From Niabella aurantiaca DSM 17617 (GTDB taxonomy: Bacteria > Bacteroidota > Bacteroidia > Chitinophagales > Chitinophagaceae), in contig NZ_KB893645.1 of NCBI RefSeq assembly GCF_000374125.1, forward strand, positions 109 to 64,108: a stretch of 64,000 nt of DNA, in the 5' to 3' direction. Shown one piece after another: positions 1-9,208 of the stretch (the stretch's first letter is position 1; each line of letters begins with the position of its first letter). Position numbers and translations under genes: made by a program. The notes under the pieces were generated by a model that had not been told where the DNA came from, searched no databases, and was given only the letters and a program-made list of their open reading frames with translations.

Positions 1-708
1 GCGATCGTAACGGACAACAACGATTACAACGGGTTGGGGCGGGTGCGTGTAAAGTTCCACTGGATGAACGGGTCGGAGAAGACGCCGTGGATCCGGGTAA
101 CGAGCCCGCATGGCGGCGGCGGGAAGGGTCATTTTTTTATACCGGAGATCGGGGAAGAGGTGATCGTGGGTTTTGAGAGCGACAGTGCTACGAAGCCCTA
201 TGTGATCGGGACGGTGTACCATGGGAGTGCCAACAACCGGTTCAGCAATGCAGCAAACGATCTGAAAGTGATCCGGACGCGGAGTGGTCATACGGTAGAG
301 TTTAACGATGCCGGTGAAGGCACGCACATCATAATCCGGGATCCGGGTGGTAACGAGATCTACCTGGACACTACGGGTAAGAACATCACCATCACCGCTC
401 CCGAAACCATGACCTTTAATGCAACCAATATGCGGATGAATGTTAAGGAGGATATGAAAGTCAATGTAGGAAAAGACCTGGTAACAACCATCGGAAGGGA
501 TAAGCAGGAGAACATCGGGAAGCGGAGTATTAAGAAATCAGAGAATAGCGAAGAGCTGGTGCTGGAGAACCGGAAAGTACGTGTGGGAAGAAGAATGGAG
601 ACCATCGGAAGTGAGGTATTGCTGCACAGCAGCAACGGGAAGATGCTGATCGATGCCACGGATAAATTAACGCTGCAAAGCAAAAACCGGATCAACTATG
701 GAGAATAA
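1..708 (+). CDS. vgrG: VgrG-type T6SS spike protein, 3' part only
   Basis: This is the C-terminal 235 residues of a VgrG-like spike protein; the 5' end lies outside the window. The frame is open from base 1, so the apparent TTG start at 34 is an artefact of the cut. The first residues (AIVTDNNDYNGLGRVRVKFHW region) are the gp5-type OB fold that joins the VgrG body to the needle. After about residue 110 the protein becomes a repetitive polar beta-strand stretch (IRDPGGNEIYLD, then repeated V/M-N-V-G-K and I-G-K-R units) typical of the triple-stranded beta-helix needle. It sits at the tip of the type VI secretion tube and carries effectors out of the cell. It overlaps the next gene by 11 bp, so the cargo genes downstream are probably co-translated. 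Confidence 0.88.
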   Translation, partial: AIVTDNNDYNGLGRVRVKFHWMNGSEKTPWIRVTSPHGGGGKGHFFIPEIGEEVIVGFESDSATKPYVIGTVYHGSANNRFSNAANDLKVIRTRSGHTVEFNDAGEGTHIIIRDPGGNEIYLDTTGKNITITAPETMTFNATNMRMNVKEDMKVNVGKDLVTTIGRDKQENIGKRSIKKSENSEELVLENRKVRVGRRMETIGSEVLLHSSNGKMLIDATDKLTLQSKNRINYGE

Positions 709-1561
709 TGATATCTGTAAAGAGAAGGGGCGCTGCGTACAAATAAGACCCAAAGAAGGGAAACGGAAGTATGAACTGAGGATCGGATCACTATTGCATA
801 CCCGTTCCGCAACAGAACAGGTAGATGTTTATTTGGAGCTGACGCTGGGTTGCTCGCCGGCGCACGCAGAAGGGATCGTTTATACGTTGTGCTTTTCACG
901 CCCGCGGTTCGGCGCTGGGCCGGAATACAATAAAGAGCAGTGGATCTATACAAAAATTTTTGACATACACCGGAACCTCGTCTTCCGGGCGGATGAAAAA
1001 GGCAAGGTAGAAGAAGTGCTCAACCGGGAAGCGGTTCTGGAGGCCTGGGAAGGTGTAAAACGGGATCTGTCAGACAGCGCATTCAGCCGGGATCCGGAAC
1101 TGCTTCAAAAAATGGCAATGTTTGAGCGGAAACTGAGAACGGACCTGGCAGCAGTGTACCGGGATGATCTTTTCTTTCAATGGTTGTGCAATGATATTTA
1201 CGGCACATATAAAAATACCGGCGCCCCGAGGATAAGAGGAAAAATGATCAGCGGTTTTACAGGAGCCGCTGACATTGCCATACAGGAAGAAAAGCAGATC
1301 CTGTTTGCTGAAGAAGAGAGCATCATGATTGAAGTGAATGGATTTTTAGAGCCCGGAAAAATCAATACCGGGCAACTGAATCATGATCTTTTTTTACAGG
1401 TGGGCGCCGCAGGATCCGGGGAGCTTGATTTTTCTTATACCGGGCATTACCTGTTTACAGACCGGTCTGGCTTTTTTGAACAGGCAACATTATCCGTAGG
1501 AGCAGCTATGGACCACATCTATAACCGTAAAATAATTTATTCATTAAATGCGATCATATGA
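698..1561 (+). CDS. Unknown protein between vgrG and PAAR-like gene
   Basis: A 287-residue protein that I do not recognise. It has no signal peptide or membrane segment and is mixed alpha/beta in composition. The N-terminal 100 residues are rich in beta-forming stretches (YELRIGSLLH, DVYLELTLGC), the middle is helical and charged (about residues 105-165), and the C-terminus is again beta-rich with a Y-x-G-H-Y segment. The start at 698 overlaps the vgrG end by 11 bp, and its stop overlaps the next start by 4 bp (ATGA). Its place between spike and PAAR-like tip suggests a cargo adaptor or chaperone for loading the downstream lipase. That role is inferred from position only. Confidence 0.6.
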   Translation: MENNDICKEKGRCVQIRPKEGKRKYELRIGSLLHTRSATEQVDVYLELTLGCSPAHAEGIVYTLCFSRPRFGAGPEYNKEQWIYTKIFDIHRNLVFRADEKGKVEEVLNREAVLEAWEGVKRDLSDSAFSRDPELLQKMAMFERKLRTDLAAVYRDDLFFQWLCNDIYGTYKNTGAPRIRGKMISGFTGAADIAIQEEKQILFAEEESIMIEVNGFLEPGKINTGQLNHDLFLQVGAAGSGELDFSYTGHYLFTDRSGFFEQATLSVGAAMDHIYNRKIIYSLNAII

Positions 1562-1944
1562 AAAACCGCAACTATGTTATTGATGGAGGAATGGTAAAGT
1601 GCAGTCTTGGCACTGCCTTGGGAAAGATAAAAGCAACTTCCCAGCAAAAAATATACATCGGGGGAAAATTAAAAATAACGGACCAGGATACGCAACTGGT
1701 TCTTCCCTGTGGCACCTGTAACCGCAGCAGTCTGCCACCGCCCTGCACGCCGCGGCTGCAATACTGGAAGAATACCAGTAAGAAGGCCACCATGGGAAAC
1801 AAGCGGTTTGTAATGGATGATTCCTATACACAATGCAGCTTCGGCGGGATTCTGACCATTCAGCAGCATGCGCAGGAGGCTTCCGTACGGTTGACCCGTT
1901 TCCTGGCAGGATCGCTTCCGGGGCTTTCAGGGATGTATGTATAA
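1558..1944 (+). CDS. DUF4280 / PAAR-like tip protein
   Basis: A 128-residue protein matching the DUF4280 (PAAR_4) pattern. It has an N-terminal V-I-D-G-G-M-V-K-C-S-L-G motif, a middle L-P-x-G-T-C-N segment followed by P-P-C-T-P, and a second M-x-D-x-S-Y-T-Q-C-S-F-G-G-I half. The paired Cys/Gly motifs fit the two half-cones of PAAR-like tips that sharpen VgrG spikes in Bacteroidota T6SS. The C-terminal 20 residues after GGILTI run past the usual end of the family. It overlaps the upstream gene by 4 bp and ends 17 bp before the lipase start. It probably docks the lipase effector on the spike. Confidence 0.75.
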   Translation: MKNRNYVIDGGMVKCSLGTALGKIKATSQQKIYIGGKLKITDQDTQLVLPCGTCNRSSLPPPCTPRLQYWKNTSKKATMGNKRFVMDDSYTQCSFGGILTIQQHAQEASVRLTRFLAGSLPGLSGMYV

Positions 1945-1961
1945 AGACAAAAGGAACCGCT

Positions 1962-4019
1962 ATGGGTAAAATTGTTCGTTCTCCGTCAAACAGGATCCCC
2001 GTGCATCCGGCACCGCTGAAAGGCCATACTGGCATACCAGACCGGTCGCCTGCGGACCATACCTATCGCTATAGCCCGGTAAAAAGTATAGTAGCTACCG
2101 GCCAGGAACCGTTCGAAAAAGAAGGCAGCCCGGTGTTCCAGGGGTTCGTCATTTTTTGCAACGGGTATCTGAGCGATCCGATCAAAAACATAGGAGCCAA
2201 CGTTAATGCTATTATGGACACCAACCCGGATCAGGATCGCTGGTATGTGTTTAAGGGTGCTAACGCGGATGAACGGGACCCGGCCAGTGATCAGGATATT
2301 TTTACTCCCGGGGAACTGGATGCCCGGATACCGGAGGCACAACGGCAAGATCCCCGGCAGGCCGACCGGATCATGCAGCAGCACAAAGGCGGGTTCACCA
2401 AACAGAATATCCGGGAAGCGATCCGCGAGAAAGACCCGGGTGCGGTTTTTTCTTATGGTGAAGCAGAAGGGGCCTGGGGGTACTGGAATAAAAAATCGAA
2501 TCATTATAACGGGTCCAGTACGTACGCCGGCTACTTCAATGCCCAGGGCAATGAATATTTTATTAACGGCTCTCATGGTTTGGGGTCTGCTGCCGGTCAT
2601 CGTATTGATCATGGCATTTTGCTGGGCTATCGCTGGGCGGCGACCGCCTGGGGCATTCTTAGTAAAAAGCATTTCGACACCGTGAAAGAGGAAGCGTTCA
2701 GGGAGATCTTAAAAGGATACACGCCCCCTTACCGCCCGGTAACCATTGTGGGCCACAGCCAGGGCAGCGCCTGTGCGGCCGGTGTGGTACTGGGGATCTT
2801 AAATTACGCGGCAGAGCAGGGATGGGAACAGATACCGGTGAACATCATCTTCCTGGGGTCGCACCAGCCGGTGAACTTGACGGGTACCGAATACAGGGAT
2901 TTTCTCGGATGGAAAAAAGATTACCTGCAGATAGATCGGTCGGTACTCACGCTTTTTAAAAAGGAGCAGGCGAAGAATGCAACTGCTTATATAGATGGCC
3001 TGGCGGATCTGTTTAATGAAAAGTATAACAAGCTGCGGCAGGAAGCCGGCATATACGAGCATCTGAAAAAGATAACGGGCAACTGGAATGCCTTCCGCAG
3101 CCGGGCCGTGCAGTTTGACTTTACCAACGACCGCGGAGACCCGGTAACCCGTTGCGGAGACATACCGGAGGTGGACAGTGCCTGTGATCCCCGGGGAGAC
3201 TGGACCCTGCTGAGCTTTGAAGTGTACCCGTCCGGCACTGATCTGGAAAAGACCGTGGCCGGCATACGGAATAAGAAACGGATCCCGGTTTTTGATGTTG
3301 ATCGCCGTTTACTGGGCGATCTGTTCCTGTCTCCGTTTATTGCCAACAGGCGGATCGAATTCAAAGACTGGGAAGAGCAGGTCTGGACCGATTATGAAAC
3401 ACTGGCAAAAGACTATGCGCGCTCCTTTTTAAGGTACTACTGGCTAAAACAGTATTATTACGGGAAGTTTGGGGAGCGCTTCGATCCGTACAATGGTAAA
3501 ACGGCCGTGGCGTCGCTGGACGCGACGCTGCATGGATTTTATGCAAAAAAAATGAAGGTGGTAACGGACCCATTGTCTGCCTTGTACCGGCGATTCTTTG
3601 CACCATCCGCAGCGGTGATCCGGCAGGATGCGGGTTTCGCAGTCGGCTACAATTATATAGCGGCATTGATGGATTATGCGGCGCTCCAGGAGGCGGACCT
3701 GTATGCGCATTTTAGCCCGGTGCCGTTACTGACCAATAAAAAGATCCTGGACGACTGGAATTATGAACACGATACCATTGGCGTGAAAACAAATATATGG
3801 GAGCGGATACTGAAGGTGGGAGAGGAGCGGTTTTATAGAGTGAAGAAAAGATATAAAAAGGAAGATAGATGGGGTCGCTATTTGTATGATAGAATTAATA
3901 TGGATGATGACAAAAAGGAAGTTGAAGGGCTGGTGAAGGATTTATCTAAATTTATTAACACGTCTGTTGGGGCAACGAGTATGATTGAGAATGTAATTAA
4001 GAAATATTATGAAAAATAG
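1962..4019 (+). CDS. Predicted T6SS lipase-type effector (GHSQG serine hydrolase)
   Basis: A 685-residue soluble protein without a signal peptide. I place the start at the ATG at 1962 (MGKIVRSPSN), just after the PAAR-like gene; a longer reading from 1833 lies over that gene and is unlikely. Residues 264-268 read GHSQG within VTIVGHSQGSACAAG, the nucleophile elbow of alpha/beta hydrolases, with Ser266 as candidate nucleophile. A VFQGFVIFCNGY segment near residue 65 may be the first core strand. Size and context fit a Tle-like phospholipase effector of T6SS. The last 60 codons are markedly AT-rich and lysine-rich, unlike the rest of the gene. The stop overlaps the next start by 11 bp, a typical effector-immunity arrangement. 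Substrate is not known. Confidence 0.75.
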   Translation: MGKIVRSPSNRIPVHPAPLKGHTGIPDRSPADHTYRYSPVKSIVATGQEPFEKEGSPVFQGFVIFCNGYLSDPIKNIGANVNAIMDTNPDQDRWYVFKGANADERDPASDQDIFTPGELDARIPEAQRQDPRQADRIMQQHKGGFTKQNIREAIREKDPGAVFSYGEAEGAWGYWNKKSNHYNGSSTYAGYFNAQGNEYFINGSHGLGSAAGHRIDHGILLGYRWAATAWGILSKKHFDTVKEEAFREILKGYTPPYRPVTIVGHSQGSACAAGVVLGILNYAAEQGWEQIPVNIIFLGSHQPVNLTGTEYRDFLGWKKDYLQIDRSVLTLFKKEQAKNATAYIDGLADLFNEKYNKLRQEAGIYEHLKKITGNWNAFRSRAVQFDFTNDRGDPVTRCGDIPEVDSACDPRGDWTLLSFEVYPSGTDLEKTVAGIRNKKRIPVFDVDRRLLGDLFLSPFIANRRIEFKDWEEQVWTDYETLAKDYARSFLRYYWLKQYYYGKFGERFDPYNGKTAVASLDATLHGFYAKKMKVVTDPLSALYRRFFAPSAAVIRQDAGFAVGYNYIAALMDYAALQEADLYAHFSPVPLLTNKKILDDWNYEHDTIGVKTNIWERILKVGEERFYRVKKRYKKEDRWGRYLYDRINMDDDKKEVEGLVKDLSKFINTSVGATSMIENVIKKYYEK

Positions 4020-5025
4020 GACTTACAGAATGTGTTTTTCTATCATCATCCTTTTAATAGCAATAAATATGATCTCCTGTCAGAAAAAAAAGAGTATAAT
4101 GAGTCCATATGAGTATGATCTGTCAACCTCTCCGGGAACTACGCACTATGAGGTAAAAATGCTTTCTGATAATAATCAGATAACATATCGCAAATTTTTG
4201 TACGATACTATCAATCGTAACGGAATACTCTTGACAAATAAATTTTATAAACTAACTTTTATAGGAAGTATCAGCGATACGACGAACATTGAATCGATGG
4301 GTCTATTTGAAAATGGGATTATTGATAAAGATGGTGGAGGAATTAGCGAGTGGCTGATAAATGGAAGCTCGATATTTGTGATCCCGGAAAACATACCTTC
4401 TCCCCAGGGCGATAAAGGATTTGAGATTTTTGCAAGGGATTATTATAATGCGTCATACTATATGCGGCCCGCCGGTAGGTATCCAATTTTTAAAATCGAT
4501 GGCAAATGGATAACATACGGTCTTCCCTTTAATACGGAATTGAACAAATATCTTGCTACAGACGCCGCCAAGAAAAAATACCCGCTTAAGCCTTCAAACC
4601 GTTTTGTTCCTATGCAGGAGATCGGGCCGGATTTTGGAGTAGCTCCCCAAAAGCGGGACACGACCCTGCTGAAAAGCCTGGGCTATGCCGTGGTGGATAA
4701 AGAAGAGGAAGACTGGGGCTTTACCAAACACCGGTACTCGGCGGGCTTTTACAATATGGAACTGTACCTGCCCGGAGGGGATACCCTCCGGTTCCGCCAT
4801 TTCGGGGCATTGGGCATCAACCTGGAAGTATTTCGTGTGCCCAAAAAGTATGGCGGCCGTGACGATGTGTTCTTTATTGCGCAGGATCCCAACCCCCTGT
4901 ACCCGGATCTTTCTACAGGCGGTGTTTACGTGGTACGACCCCGGTACCTGCCGGAGGAGCAGCACCCAAAACCAAGCCGGCTGGGAGCGCTGCTGCAAAA
5001 GACCTCGGGCAATGCAGGCCATTGA
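4009..5025 (+). CDS. Lipoprotein, probable immunity protein to the lipase
   Basis: A 338-residue predicted lipoprotein: a hydrophobic N-terminal segment ends in a lipobox (INMISC) followed by Q-K-K-K. Immunity proteins against periplasm-acting lipase effectors are commonly periplasmic or lipid-anchored, and this gene overlaps the effector gene by 11 bp, so immunity is the best guess. I do not recognise a domain. The first roughly 200 codons are AT-rich and use codons such as ATA and AGA, while the rest (from about 4600) is GC-rich like the surrounding genes, so the gene looks mosaic. It is the last gene of the cargo operon. Confidence 0.65.
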   Translation: MKNRTYRMCFSIIILLIAINMISCQKKKSIMSPYEYDLSTSPGTTHYEVKMLSDNNQITYRKFLYDTINRNGILLTNKFYKLTFIGSISDTTNIESMGLFENGIIDKDGGGISEWLINGSSIFVIPENIPSPQGDKGFEIFARDYYNASYYMRPAGRYPIFKIDGKWITYGLPFNTELNKYLATDAAKKKYPLKPSNRFVPMQEIGPDFGVAPQKRDTTLLKSLGYAVVDKEEEDWGFTKHRYSAGFYNMELYLPGGDTLRFRHFGALGINLEVFRVPKKYGGRDDVFFIAQDPNPLYPDLSTGGVYVVRPRYLPEEQHPKPSRLGALLQKTSGNAGH

Positions 5026-5444
5026 TGATCCGGTTGCGGACAAGCACATAAAAAGCATTGTAATGCTATAGAGAAGTGCAGCCACAGGCGCGGCGCCGTA
5101 AGAATGCGTGCCGTGGATAGGATATACGCATCTCGTGCAGGCCTCCCGGCCTGTGCGGAGCCGTCACTTAACCGCGGTATAGCAGGAAAGTAACCTAATT
5201 GCAGGTCTGCTTCTGCGCACTGCCCTGCCGCAGACCTGCGAAAGATTTAGGAGCATGATAGGCCTTGCCCAGGGCACTTAGGAAATTACGGACAACAACG
5301 CGCCGGATGGCGCTTATAAGGAGGAGCAAAATTTTATTTTTAAACAGCTGGTAAGATTTCGTCATTCGCAACCCATTACTATTTTATATTTTTTATATTT
5401 TGTATATTTGTTGTTTGTTATATATTAAAACTAAGTAACTAAAT
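5026..5444 (+). other. Intergenic region with a repeat copy
   Basis: No credible gene. It holds a roughly 60-bp element at 5266-5328 that recurs inverted at 33726-33790. The last 60 bases before the next gene are extremely AT-rich and include TATATTTG (5403-5410), which fits the Bacteroidota -7 consensus TAnnTTTG, but I see no clear -33 box. Confidence 0.5.
5266..5328 (+). repeat. Dispersed intergenic element, copy A
   Basis: Shares with the reverse complement of 33726-33790 the ordered blocks GGGCACTTA, GAAATTACG, ACAACGCGC, GGATG and CGCTTATAAG, with a variable-length spacer after GAAATTACG. Two copies in opposite orientation 28 kb apart. Function unknown. Confidence 0.7.
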
Positions 5445-5993
5445 ATGAAACTGACTGCCTTTTCGATGCTTCTGCTGTGTTTTTTAGCAGCCTGTTCAAA
5501 ATCAGATACAAAGCCTGATCAGGAACAGCATGCGGCTGCCCATCCGGAACGCTTAAATATTATCGATTCTTCAAAGACCGGTTTGCCGGGTAATTGGGCA
5601 ATTGCGAGTGTTTCAGGGGTGAATGAAGCCGAGTTCAATAAACTGAAAAAATATGATAGTGCGGCCAAACGATATTATCCCATCTTAACGATCAATGATG
5701 TGCAGCCGCTGAACACCGCCGGGGAGGCAGCTGCTCCCGGTAATTCCAGGATCTCGGTGGGTTGTAATGTTCTTTCTTACAACGTAAGCGCAGATAGCGA
5801 AAATAAGATCGCATTCGTTTATTCCAATGTCACAGGAATCCATTGCCCCGGTTATTACAAATATGAAACCCTTGTTTCCGATGCCCTGGTGAAGGCCCGG
5901 TTCTATACAGTTGAAAAGGGCTTAAAACTTTTCGATGCACATAAGAACCTGTTGTTGACAGCCTACGCGTTGAAATCCTCTGCTGTTAAATAA
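5445..5993 (+). CDS. Small lipoprotein of unknown function
   Basis: A 182-residue predicted lipoprotein with a clear lipobox (LAAC at residues 14-17) followed by S-K-S-D. The mature part has one or two central Cys (VGCNVLSYN, GIHCPGYYK), which may form a disulphide. No domain recognised. It stands alone: 419 bp from the gene before and 124 bp from the gene after, with an AT-rich likely promoter region upstream. Orphan envelope lipoproteins like this are common in Chitinophagaceae. Confidence 0.6.
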   Translation: MKLTAFSMLLLCFLAACSKSDTKPDQEQHAAAHPERLNIIDSSKTGLPGNWAIASVSGVNEAEFNKLKKYDSAAKRYYPILTINDVQPLNTAGEAAAPGNSRISVGCNVLSYNVSADSENKIAFVYSNVTGIHCPGYYKYETLVSDALVKARFYTVEKGLKLFDAHKNLLLTAYALKSSAVK

Positions 5994-6117
5994 CGATCAG
6001 GCTTATTTTAAACAGCTGCTTATAAAAAACCGGAGCATCCTGTGGGGGCCTTAACCTTAAAAGCATACCGGCCCTTTATGGGAATTTGTTACCTTCCCGG
6101 AAAAATCATTCGATCTC

Positions 6118-6867
6118 ATGACCGGTCGCTATAGATATCCCCCGCTCTTTTTCCTGGCCCTGCTCCTGGGCGCAGGGATCGGGTACAACCTGAATATACG
6201 TCGTACGGCAGTTGTCACGGCCGGCGATGTTTTAAATACCATCGGGGAGCATTATGCAGATGAAGTGGATAGGTCCCGGCTAGAGCAGATCGCCCTTCAT
6301 AAGATCCTTTCGCAGCTCAATGGCAGGCTTGCGGTGCGGAAGCAGGCGGGCAGTAACGGACCCGCCAATGAGCGGCCGGAGATCACCGTTCGCAGAATGG
6401 ATCAGCAGAGCGTTTATATCCGGCTGTCGGCGCTTTCCTCCCGGTCGCATGCCGTATTGGCGGAAGAGCTGGAAGTGGTTAGGGCCGCAGGAGCCGGCCG
6501 GCTTACATTGGACCTGCGGGGCGTAGCAGGCGCTTCGTTTGAAGACGCCATAGAGATTGCCGACGAGTTCCTGCCGGGTGATAAACGGATCGCCGGTATA
6601 AAGGGTGCCAACCGGCGGGAAAAGGTCTACCGCGCAAAAAGGCCCGGTTTGTTTGAAACGGGAGCGCTGACGGTTTTGGCCGACAGCCTGACCGGCGCCG
6701 CCGGGAAACTGCTCTGTGCAGCATTGAAAGACTGGAAAAGAGCTACGATCATTGGCAACAGTATAGGAGGAGCGGCCGCAATGGAAATGCAGCGCTTTGA
6801 GCTGGGGCGGTATGAAATGACGCTCCCCACAGGATATTATTACACTCCGCTGGACGAAAGATTATAA
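6118..6867 (+). CDS. S41 (CtpA-like) peptidase relative lacking catalytic residues
   Basis: A 249-residue protein with one N-terminal membrane or signal segment (residues 8-22). The rest follows C-terminal processing peptidases of family S41: a helical N-part, then VYIRLSALS, a LDLRG strand, AIEIADEFLPG, and a final YYYTP strand, all in family order. The PDZ domain is absent. The Asn-Pro-Gly-Gly loop reads V-A-G-A, the S-A-S-E block carrying the nucleophile reads T-G-A-A (Thr192 onward), and the F-G-K-G-S block with the general base reads I-G-G-A-A. Both catalytic residues are therefore missing. It is probably an inactive scaffold or decaying paralogue; the reading frame is intact. Confidence 0.65.
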   Translation: MTGRYRYPPLFFLALLLGAGIGYNLNIRRTAVVTAGDVLNTIGEHYADEVDRSRLEQIALHKILSQLNGRLAVRKQAGSNGPANERPEITVRRMDQQSVYIRLSALSSRSHAVLAEELEVVRAAGAGRLTLDLRGVAGASFEDAIEIADEFLPGDKRIAGIKGANRREKVYRAKRPGLFETGALTVLADSLTGAAGKLLCAALKDWKRATIIGNSIGGAAAMEMQRFELGRYEMTLPTGYYYTPLDERL

Positions 6868-6941
6868 GACGCCGGTAAGGCAGCCACATACCCGCAAACC
6901 TAACAGGTACCCACGAACGATACGGAAATACGATTCCCGGC

Positions 6942-9032
6942 CTATTCCAGCCAGATCGGTTGTGTAAAAGCACCATTGGCGGCAACATCCCATACCTCCA
7001 CGCGTACCCATTTCCTGTTGGCCAGGTCTACCGGCCATTGAAACGTTTGCTTACCAAAGGGAAGGGTATGATTCAAGGGGATGCGCGTATGGTAGGTATG
7101 CTTCCCGTCTCCAGAAACAATGGAGGCGTACCGGAGCGGAAAGGTCCAGCTTAGCTGAATGGTGACCTTTGCTTTGCCCGGTGCCTTCGGCTTCAGCGTT
7201 TCGCCCGGTTCTTTTCCGTTGATGTTAAAAGCAGGGATCAGCACCTCGCCGGTGGAAACAAAAAAGCGCCCGTTGCGCAAGGCATCCAGAACGGGTTGCC
7301 AGCCTTCGTTGTACCGCGGAAGTTTTTTTAATTTGAGATAATTGACATTTATGTGGGCATACAGCTCATTCTGTTGGGTAATGGTAAAAATATCCGACTC
7401 AGCAAGCGCGTATTTCCGCAACCCCCAATTGGCCATATCGTCCATCAGGCGGAGTACCCGCTTGCTCAGCGTTTCCCATGAAAGGTCTGCGGGTATGGCT
7501 TTCCAGGCGGCGCCTAAATAGGTATCGGATTTAAAGAAAGCTTCTTCCCTGTAGCGGTCCGGAAAACCGGTAGATCCCTTGGTACGGGCATGCGCTACCC
7601 AGGCCAGCCCTTGCTCCCGTTCCAGCAGCCGGAGCATTTCTTCCTTGTTGCCCACATGGTAAATGTTCCCATATTCCGGATTATGGGAAAGAAAAGGCAC
7701 ACCGGCGTTCCTGGACATGACCCAGTACACCGGTTTGGGAAACAGGGCCAGCCAATGTCCCCCATAGAAATTATTGGCTTCTTCACCCGGAAGCAAAAGA
7801 AACCCGGTGTCTGAAAGTCGCCTTGTTTGTTCAAACAATGCATGAAGCTCTTTCAGCCGGATCGAATCGGGTCCCTTGGGGTGACCCACTCCATGAAACT
7901 CAGCCAGCTTGACAATGTCCAGCCCCGCCTTCTTTAATACTTCGGTAAACTCGGGCTTTTCAGGAACCGGTTTTCCGCTGAGGGCCACCCGCGTAATAAA
8001 CTCATTATGAAAATGCGTGGCCATGGTCTTATAGCCGGGCAGCGGCGCAAAGCGGTCGTTGTGGGTAAATTTCTTTACGGCATCCAGGGTAGCCGCCGGC
8101 CGGTCTGCGCTCACCAGGCAAAAAAAGTTCAGTCGCTGGCGGGTACCGGGCGGGGCATTGAACCAGGGTACATAGCGCCGGTCGCCCAGCGGATCCTGGC
8201 GGATGCCGATCCCGAAATCCGGTACCTGGTCGAGATAATGACGCCCCTGCCAGGTGAACTTTAAATTAAAGGCCTCGTCAAGCGGATAAAAATATTGGTG
8301 CGGAGCAGGAAACACGGCTACACTGCCGGATGCCGTCCGGCCAACAATGGTCCTGTATTTTACTTCCAGGTTCGTCGCCGAATCCCCGGTATGGACTTTC
8401 CGGTACTGCATCCGGTCCTGCACATCCGCCCAGGCAACGGTGTCCCATATCCTGTTTTTGCAAACCAGCCCCGCGTCATACAAGATAGCGGTTGAGTCTT
8501 TTGCAGTGGAAACCACGGCCGCAACGTTAAACAGCGGGCTCCCGTTGTAAATAGTAACCTCCAGATGACCGGAAAAAGAAGCGGCTTTTAAGACGCCCGT
8601 TTTTACGATCGTACGGGAGCCATCGCTTAAAACAGTGGTCGTCTGTTTGGTAAAGTGTGCAACCGTTGTGGTATACGGCCGGGTGGGCACTTTATCGAAG
8701 AACACATCCCAGCCTCCGCTGGAAGGGCTCAGTGTCCGTTTTCCCTCCCGGAGGATAAAAACCGGGTCCAGATCTTTGACCACTTCCCGGAACGATTTCT
8801 CTTTACGTACCTGGATGCTGCTGAACAGCGGCCGCGCGGAGTCCAGGTCCAGGACCATCTTACCCGTGCCGGCATTTCCTGCAGGCCACAGGATGGTGAT
8901 CTTGTTTTTGTCCACATGGACCTGAGCACCGTTTTTCTTAACACCCGTTACATTTACAGGTGGCTGTGCCCCCAGTGCCAGCGAACAGAGGAGCAGAACG
9001 GGGATTGTTATTTTTCGTATGGCTTGTTGCAT
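6942..9032 (-). CDS. Secreted PHP-like (CehA/McbA family) metallohydrolase-like protein
   Basis: A 696-residue exported protein. I take the start at 9032 (MQQAIRKITIPVLLLCSLALGAQ), which gives a clean signal peptide; a start 6 codons upstream adds only MYSCKI. The N-terminal half is beta-rich. The second half carries His/Glu clusters in the order HFHNEF, EFHGVGHP, LLPGEEANNFYGGH, AHARTKG and AESDIF, resembling the metal-binding layout of PHP-fold proteins of the CehA/McbA type. The C-terminus is a beta-sandwich-like segment. The substrate is unknown; relatives are often annotated as phosphoesterases without evidence. It is transcribed alone, convergent with the S41-like gene. Confidence 0.55.
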   Translation of the reverse strand: MQQAIRKITIPVLLLCSLALGAQPPVNVTGVKKNGAQVHVDKNKITILWPAGNAGTGKMVLDLDSARPLFSSIQVRKEKSFREVVKDLDPVFILREGKRTLSPSSGGWDVFFDKVPTRPYTTTVAHFTKQTTTVLSDGSRTIVKTGVLKAASFSGHLEVTIYNGSPLFNVAAVVSTAKDSTAILYDAGLVCKNRIWDTVAWADVQDRMQYRKVHTGDSATNLEVKYRTIVGRTASGSVAVFPAPHQYFYPLDEAFNLKFTWQGRHYLDQVPDFGIGIRQDPLGDRRYVPWFNAPPGTRQRLNFFCLVSADRPAATLDAVKKFTHNDRFAPLPGYKTMATHFHNEFITRVALSGKPVPEKPEFTEVLKKAGLDIVKLAEFHGVGHPKGPDSIRLKELHALFEQTRRLSDTGFLLLPGEEANNFYGGHWLALFPKPVYWVMSRNAGVPFLSHNPEYGNIYHVGNKEEMLRLLEREQGLAWVAHARTKGSTGFPDRYREEAFFKSDTYLGAAWKAIPADLSWETLSKRVLRLMDDMANWGLRKYALAESDIFTITQQNELYAHINVNYLKLKKLPRYNEGWQPVLDALRNGRFFVSTGEVLIPAFNINGKEPGETLKPKAPGKAKVTIQLSWTFPLRYASIVSGDGKHTYHTRIPLNHTLPFGKQTFQWPVDLANRKWVRVEVWDVAANGAFTQPIWLE

Positions 9033-9208
9033 GATCTTACAGGAATACAATTCAAGATAACGAATCCTGCGGAACTATGAAAACGGCTTTTGCCGGTCAG
9101 CAACGGATACTTCCTACAAAACGATCCCGATCAAAAAGTTTAGACGACCTTTGTACAGGAGACGTCAAATAGCTGGCTCCCGGCTTACGGTCAGCAACGA
9201 GTGCACGT

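Noticed and set aside
34-36. TTG as start codon of the VgrG gene
   Set aside because: The frame is open to base 1 and encodes conserved VgrG residues upstream of it; the gene is simply cut by the window edge.
1833-1961. N-terminal extension of the lipase reading frame
   Set aside because: It lies over the PAAR-like gene in another frame, is low in recognisable content, and a good ATG follows at 1962.
5281-5330. CRISPR-like repeat structure
   Set aside because: Only two copies exist, far apart and inverted, with no regular spacers.
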